Positions 60,947 through 64,000 of a stretch of DNA of 64,000 nt are shown here, piece after piece. A program made the position numbers and the translations under genes. Source of the stretch: Planobispora longispora (lineage in GTDB: Bacteria; Actinomycetota; Actinomycetes; Streptosporangiales; Streptosporangiaceae); the NCBI RefSeq assembly GCF_016863135.1, contig NZ_BOOH01000009.1, positions 1-64,000 of the forward strand. Reading direction: 5' to 3'. The first letter of the stretch is position 1. Every line of letters begins with the position of its first letter. Below the pieces are notes generated by a model. It was not told where the DNA came from. It saw only the letters and a program-made list of their open reading frames with translations, and did not search any database.

Positions 60947-62518
60947 TCAGTCGAGCCTGACGGCGTCCATCGGGCCGGTCCCGCCGACGGACGCCTTCTC
61001 GGCCGGGTCACGCTCGGCGGTGTCCTCCAGGACGATCCGGCCGATGATCGCGTACTTCGCCGGGTTCCTGGCCCGCAGGTAGAGCGCCAGGGCGGCGCCG
61101 AGCACGGCGAAGCCGAGCACGATCCACGGGATCAGCTTGAAGAACAGGGACTTGGAGGCGTCCCCGGCCGCGGTCTCCTGGTTCTGGAACAGCAGCAGCA
61201 CGACGTAGGACATCGCCAGGCCCCCTGCCAGCGGGGCGAGCAGGGTGCGCCACCACGAGGCGGTCTCGGGATGCTTCTTCCTGATGTGGAAGTAGCCGAT
61301 GACCGAGAACGAGCACATGGTCTGCACGATCAGGATCGCCAGCGTGCCCAGCACCGCGAGCAGCGTGTAGATGTGCAGGTACGGGTCCATCCCCGCGAGG
61401 GCGAACACCGCGATGATCAGCACCGAGATGCCCGTCTGGACGAACCCGGCGATGTGCGGCGAGCCGTGCTTGGGGTGGGTGGCGCCGAGGGTCCGGCGGG
61501 TGCCGGGGATGAGGTCCTCGCGGCCGATGGCGTACAGGTAGCGCGAGGCGCAGTTGTGGAAGGCCATCGAGCAGGCGAACGAGCCGGTCAGGATGAGGAC
61601 CTTGAACAGGTCGACCGCCCACTGGCCGACGAGCTCGCCGGTCGGGATGAAGAAGATCCCGGCGAACTCGCTGGCCGCGATCTCCGGCGCCTTGACGCCG
61701 TTGGCCGCCACCGTCATCCAGGAGACGAAGGTGTAGAACAGGCCGATGCCGACCACGGAGACGAGGGTCGCGATCGGGATGATCCGCTTGGGGTCGCGGG
61801 ACTCCTCGCCGTACATGGCGGTGGACTCGAAGCCGACCCACGACCAGAAGCACATGAACAGGCCGAGCCCGACCGCCCCGCCCGTCAGGCCCGTGGTGGT
61901 GAAGGCGTTGGCCGGGTTGAGGGTGTCGGCCATCAGCCCGTCCGGGCCGCCGCCGTTCAGCAGGGCGGCGACGGCGGTCAGGCCGAGCATGAGGATCTCG
62001 GTGATCAGGAAGACGCCGAGGACCTTCGCGGTCAGGTTGATGTCGAAGTAGGTGAGGATCGCGTTCAGGGCGAGGCCGAGGGCGGCGAACCAGAGCCAGT
62101 GGACGTCCACCCCGGCCAGGCTCTTGAAGGTGTCGTTGGCCGAGTAGGCGAAGAACCCGATGATGGACGCCTCGAAGACCACGTAGGCCATGGTCGCCAG
62201 CATCCCGGCGACCATGCCTGCGACCTGGCCGAGGCCGTGGGAGATGTAGCCGTAGAACGCTCCGGCGGAGGTGATGTGCTTGGCCATGGCCACGTACCCG
62301 ACGGAGAAGATCGTCAGGACCAGCGTCGCCACGAGGTACGCCGCCGGCACCCCGAGGCCGTTTCCGAAGCCGACGACCATCGGAACGTTGCCGGTCATGG
62401 CGGTGATGGGGGCGGCGGTGGCGACCGCCATGAAGATGACGCCGACGAGACCGACGGCGTCCTTGCGGAGCCGGCTGATGCCTTCGGCCGCCTCCGCGGG
62501 CCTCTCAGTGATGCTCAA
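60947..62518 (-). CDS. APC-family amino-acid permease
   Basis: A 523-aa transporter with about 12 hydrophobic helices. Helix 1 motif GLVGVIFMAVATAAPITAMTGN; SAGAFYGYISHGLGQ in helix 3; GFESTAMYGEESRDPKR after helix 6, all typical of the APC superfamily. The start is TTG 62518 with AAGGG about 11 nt upstream; ATG 62575 would add 19 residues without a ribosome site. It imports amino acids or polyamines. Converges with the amine oxidase gene. Confidence 0.88.
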   Translation of the reverse strand: MSITERPAEAAEGISRLRKDAVGLVGVIFMAVATAAPITAMTGNVPMVVGFGNGLGVPAAYLVATLVLTIFSVGYVAMAKHITSAGAFYGYISHGLGQVAGMVAGMLATMAYVVFEASIIGFFAYSANDTFKSLAGVDVHWLWFAALGLALNAILTYFDINLTAKVLGVFLITEILMLGLTAVAALLNGGGPDGLMADTLNPANAFTTTGLTGGAVGLGLFMCFWSWVGFESTAMYGEESRDPKRIIPIATLVSVVGIGLFYTFVSWMTVAANGVKAPEIAASEFAGIFFIPTGELVGQWAVDLFKVLILTGSFACSMAFHNCASRYLYAIGREDLIPGTRRTLGATHPKHGSPHIAGFVQTGISVLIIAVFALAGMDPYLHIYTLLAVLGTLAILIVQTMCSFSVIGYFHIRKKHPETASWWRTLLAPLAGGLAMSYVVLLLFQNQETAAGDASKSLFFKLIPWIVLGFAVLGAALALYLRARNPAKYAIIGRIVLEDTAERDPAEKASVGGTGPMDAVRLD

Positions 62519-62755
62519 TCGCGTGCGCCCTTCTGTAACCAGCGCCTGACGGGGGGATGGCGGCGATAATGGCATCAGCGCGGGGCGACGAGATAGTGGC
62601 ATTCCCCCTGAAACGCTTACGAGATGTCAGCTTCACCGGGGCGCGCAAGGGCATGTGAAAGCCCTGAAACCTCCGCGAAAGCCGTGCGGTCCCCCGGTGT
62701 CGCGGGGCGCGTTCCCGAGGACGGCGCCGGAGCCTCCCGGCGCCGGGCGCGGGTC

Positions 62756-63106
62756 TCAGGCCGCGGCGTCGAACGCCTCGTGCAGGGTGCCGCAGGTCTC
62801 GAAGTGGCGGTCGAGACTGGTGATCGCCAGCAGGCGGGTGATCATTCCCGGCGTGAGGACGAGGATGAGACGGCCCTGGGAGTTCCGCATCTTGGTGAGC
62901 GCGCTCACCAGGGTCCCCAGTCCCACCGAGTCGCAGAACGGCACCTGGGTCAGGTCCATCACCAGGCAGGGGTGGCTCCCGGCCTCCAGCACCCGGTCGA
63001 CCTCGGCCCCGAGACGCGGGGCGACGGTCATGTCCAACTCGCCCGTCGCCCGGATCACCGCGCACGGGCCGTTCTTCCAGGTCTGAACGTCGAATGCCGG
63101 AATCAT
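62756..63106 (-). CDS. STAS-domain anti-sigma factor antagonist
   Basis: A 116-aa SpoIIAA/RsbV-like protein. The phosphorylated serine is S60 in PFCDSVGLGTL. GELDMTVAPRL is the conserved N-terminal segment. ATG 63106 has GGAGG 8 nt upstream; the GTG at 63115 would sit on that site. It would bind an unphosphorylated anti-sigma kinase and release a sigma factor. No anti-sigma gene is adjacent in the window. Confidence 0.92.
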   Translation of the reverse strand: MIPAFDVQTWKNGPCAVIRATGELDMTVAPRLGAEVDRVLEAGSHPCLVMDLTQVPFCDSVGLGTLVSALTKMRNSQGRLILVLTPGMITRLLAITSLDRHFETCGTLHEAFDAAA

Positions 63107-63164
63107 GTTCGTCACCTCCGTCGGCTGACCACTGCCCCGCCTAGCGGGCGTTATGCGACTTGAA

Positions 63165-64000
63165 TCACTTTTTGCAGATGTTCTGCGTCGCGGTTCTGGC
63201 CGTCGGAGTGGCGACAGGGGAGGCGGAGGGGGTGGGCGCGGCCTCCTTGACGGTGACCTTCTTGACCTGCGGGCGCTTCTCGCCGACGATGACCTCGATC
63301 CGGTCCCCGAGCTCCTCGATCGGGCGGACGTCCGCGCCGGGGAGGGCGGCGGCCAGGGTGCGGGCGGAGTCTTCGCGGCCGGGGCCGTACCGGATGACCG
63401 TCTCCTTGTGGTCCCGGCGCTGGGTGTCCCCGGCGGGCTCGGGCACGAGGAACCCGGCGTCCAGCAGATCCTGCCGGGTGCGCGCGCCGAGACCGGTGAT
63501 CAGGGTGCCGTTGAGGACCTTGACCGCGATCCGGGAGGGCGGCACGGTCAGCGGGGCGGCCGAGGGCGTCGCGGCGGGCGCGGCGGATCCGGACGCGGAC
63601 GGCTTGGGCGCGGGTTTGGTCAGCTCCTCGTCGGCCGCGATCCGCTGGAACAGCTCGCGCGCGGCGGGCTTGTCCCACAGCACCGCGGACTCACCCGTCG
63701 GCGTCCGGTAGTCGACGTCGGCGAGCGGCACGGTGGCGAAGGCCACGTCGTCGGTGGAGACGGTCTTGAGCTGGTCGGCCAGGCCGAGCAGGTTCCCGCG
63801 GAGCGAGTCGTCCACCCGGAGCGTGCTCAACGTCGTGTTGACGAAATTGGTGAGCTTGACCGGGTTGGCCAGCGTGTCACCGCTCAGCGCCTGGTTCAGC
63901 AGGGCCGAGATCACCTGCTGCTGGCGGTCGATCCGGTCGAGGTCGGAGCGGGCGGTGGCCCGGGTGCGGGCGTAGGCGAGGGCCCTGACGCCGTCGAGGG
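63165..64000 (-). CDS. LCP (LytR-CpsA-Psr) protein, 3' part only
   Basis: The frame stays open to the right edge, so the N-terminus is outside the window. Visible are the end of the LCP catalytic domain (YARTRATARSDLDRIDRQQQ), a Pro/Ser/Ala linker, and a C-terminal LytR_C domain (IAVKVLNGTLITGLGARTRQDL, RYGPGREDSA). LCP enzymes attach glycopolymers to peptidoglycan from lipid carriers. The C-terminus is a Pro/Thr/Ala tail ending ICKK. Confidence 0.92.
   Translation of the reverse strand, partial: LDGVRALAYARTRATARSDLDRIDRQQQVISALLNQALSGDTLANPVKLTNFVNTTLSTLRVDDSLRGNLLGLADQLKTVSTDDVAFATVPLADVDYRTPTGESAVLWDKPAARELFQRIAADEELTKPAPKPSASGSAAPAATPSAAPLTVPPSRIAVKVLNGTLITGLGARTRQDLLDAGFLVPEPAGDTQRRDHKETVIRYGPGREDSARTLAAALPGADVRPIEELGDRIEVIVGEKRPQVKKVTVKEAAPTPSASPVATPTARTATQNICKK

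Overview
The window is high-GC actinomycete chromosome. Evidence for this is the very high GC at third codon positions, many GTG and some TTG starts, a BTAD regulator, a DUF397 protein, a sigma factor of the ECF42 type with its DGPF partner, a DasR-like operator, DtxR/IdeR-type iron boxes and a DsbA-fold protein like the mycothiol-dependent nitroreductases. The gene content fits a filamentous actinomycete, perhaps Streptosporangiales; that placement is a guess from style and not a computed result. No rRNA, tRNA, intact transposase or CRISPR array was found.

Layout. 0-4.2 kb: the 3' part of a BTAD regulator and two exported proteins. 4.4-9.5 kb (minus strand): alkylation repair (ogt and an Ada-AlkA fusion), a NYN-domain protein, and the acyl-CoA carboxylase pair accD-accE. 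9.7-14.9 kb: an ABC exporter pair and PEP carboxylase (ppc) with a dre-like palindrome in its promoter. 14.8-17.5 kb: a MazF-type toxin-antitoxin pair lying between two copies of the last 110 bp of the ppc locus, an APH-fold kinase, and a VapC/Phd toxin-antitoxin pair. 17.6-22.4 kb: an MFS drug exporter and an epoxide hydrolase sharing the same double-operator promoter, and a secreted GH18 chitinase. 22.5-29.3 kb: fdhD and a YdeP-type molybdenum oxidoreductase, birA, a PH-domain protein, a class III nucleotide cyclase, and an iron-regulated bfd-bfr pair. 29.5-40.0 kb: a two-component system, a GtrA protein, lipoproteins, purK/purE, UDP-glucose dehydrogenase and an acyl-CoA dehydrogenase.

40.8-53.5 kb is the most interesting part. 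It is a compact biosynthetic cluster with no NRPS or PKS, bounded by strong stem-loops. It starts with a Lys/Orn N-hydroxylase, a stand-alone cupin and a stand-alone methionyl-tRNA-synthetase-like protein. That trio matches the N-N bond (hydrazine) forming machinery known from the s56-p1 pathway (Spb38 plus the cupin/MetRS enzyme Spb40), but here the cupin and MetRS parts are separate genes. It is followed by an AsnO/VioC-like Fe(II)/2-oxoglutarate oxygenase, a 659-aa FAD/NAD(P)-binding protein, a questin-oxidase-like protein, an ATP-grasp ligase coupled to a FemAB/GNAT-like transferase, and an MFS exporter. The likely logic is to make an N-N linked amino acid, oxidise and hydroxylate it, ligate it to another amino acid without an NRPS, and export it. 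A quasi-palindromic 32-bp element is shared by two of its intergenic regions.

53.6-64 kb: a DsbA-fold oxidoreductase, an SRPBCC protein behind three matching palindromes, the sigma factor/DGPF pair, a membrane Ser/Thr kinase, a Tat-exported flavin amine oxidase, an APC amino-acid permease, a STAS anti-sigma antagonist, and the 3' part of an LCP (LytR-CpsA-Psr) protein. Several intergenic gaps carry short tandem minisatellites (15, 30, 9 and 24 bp units).
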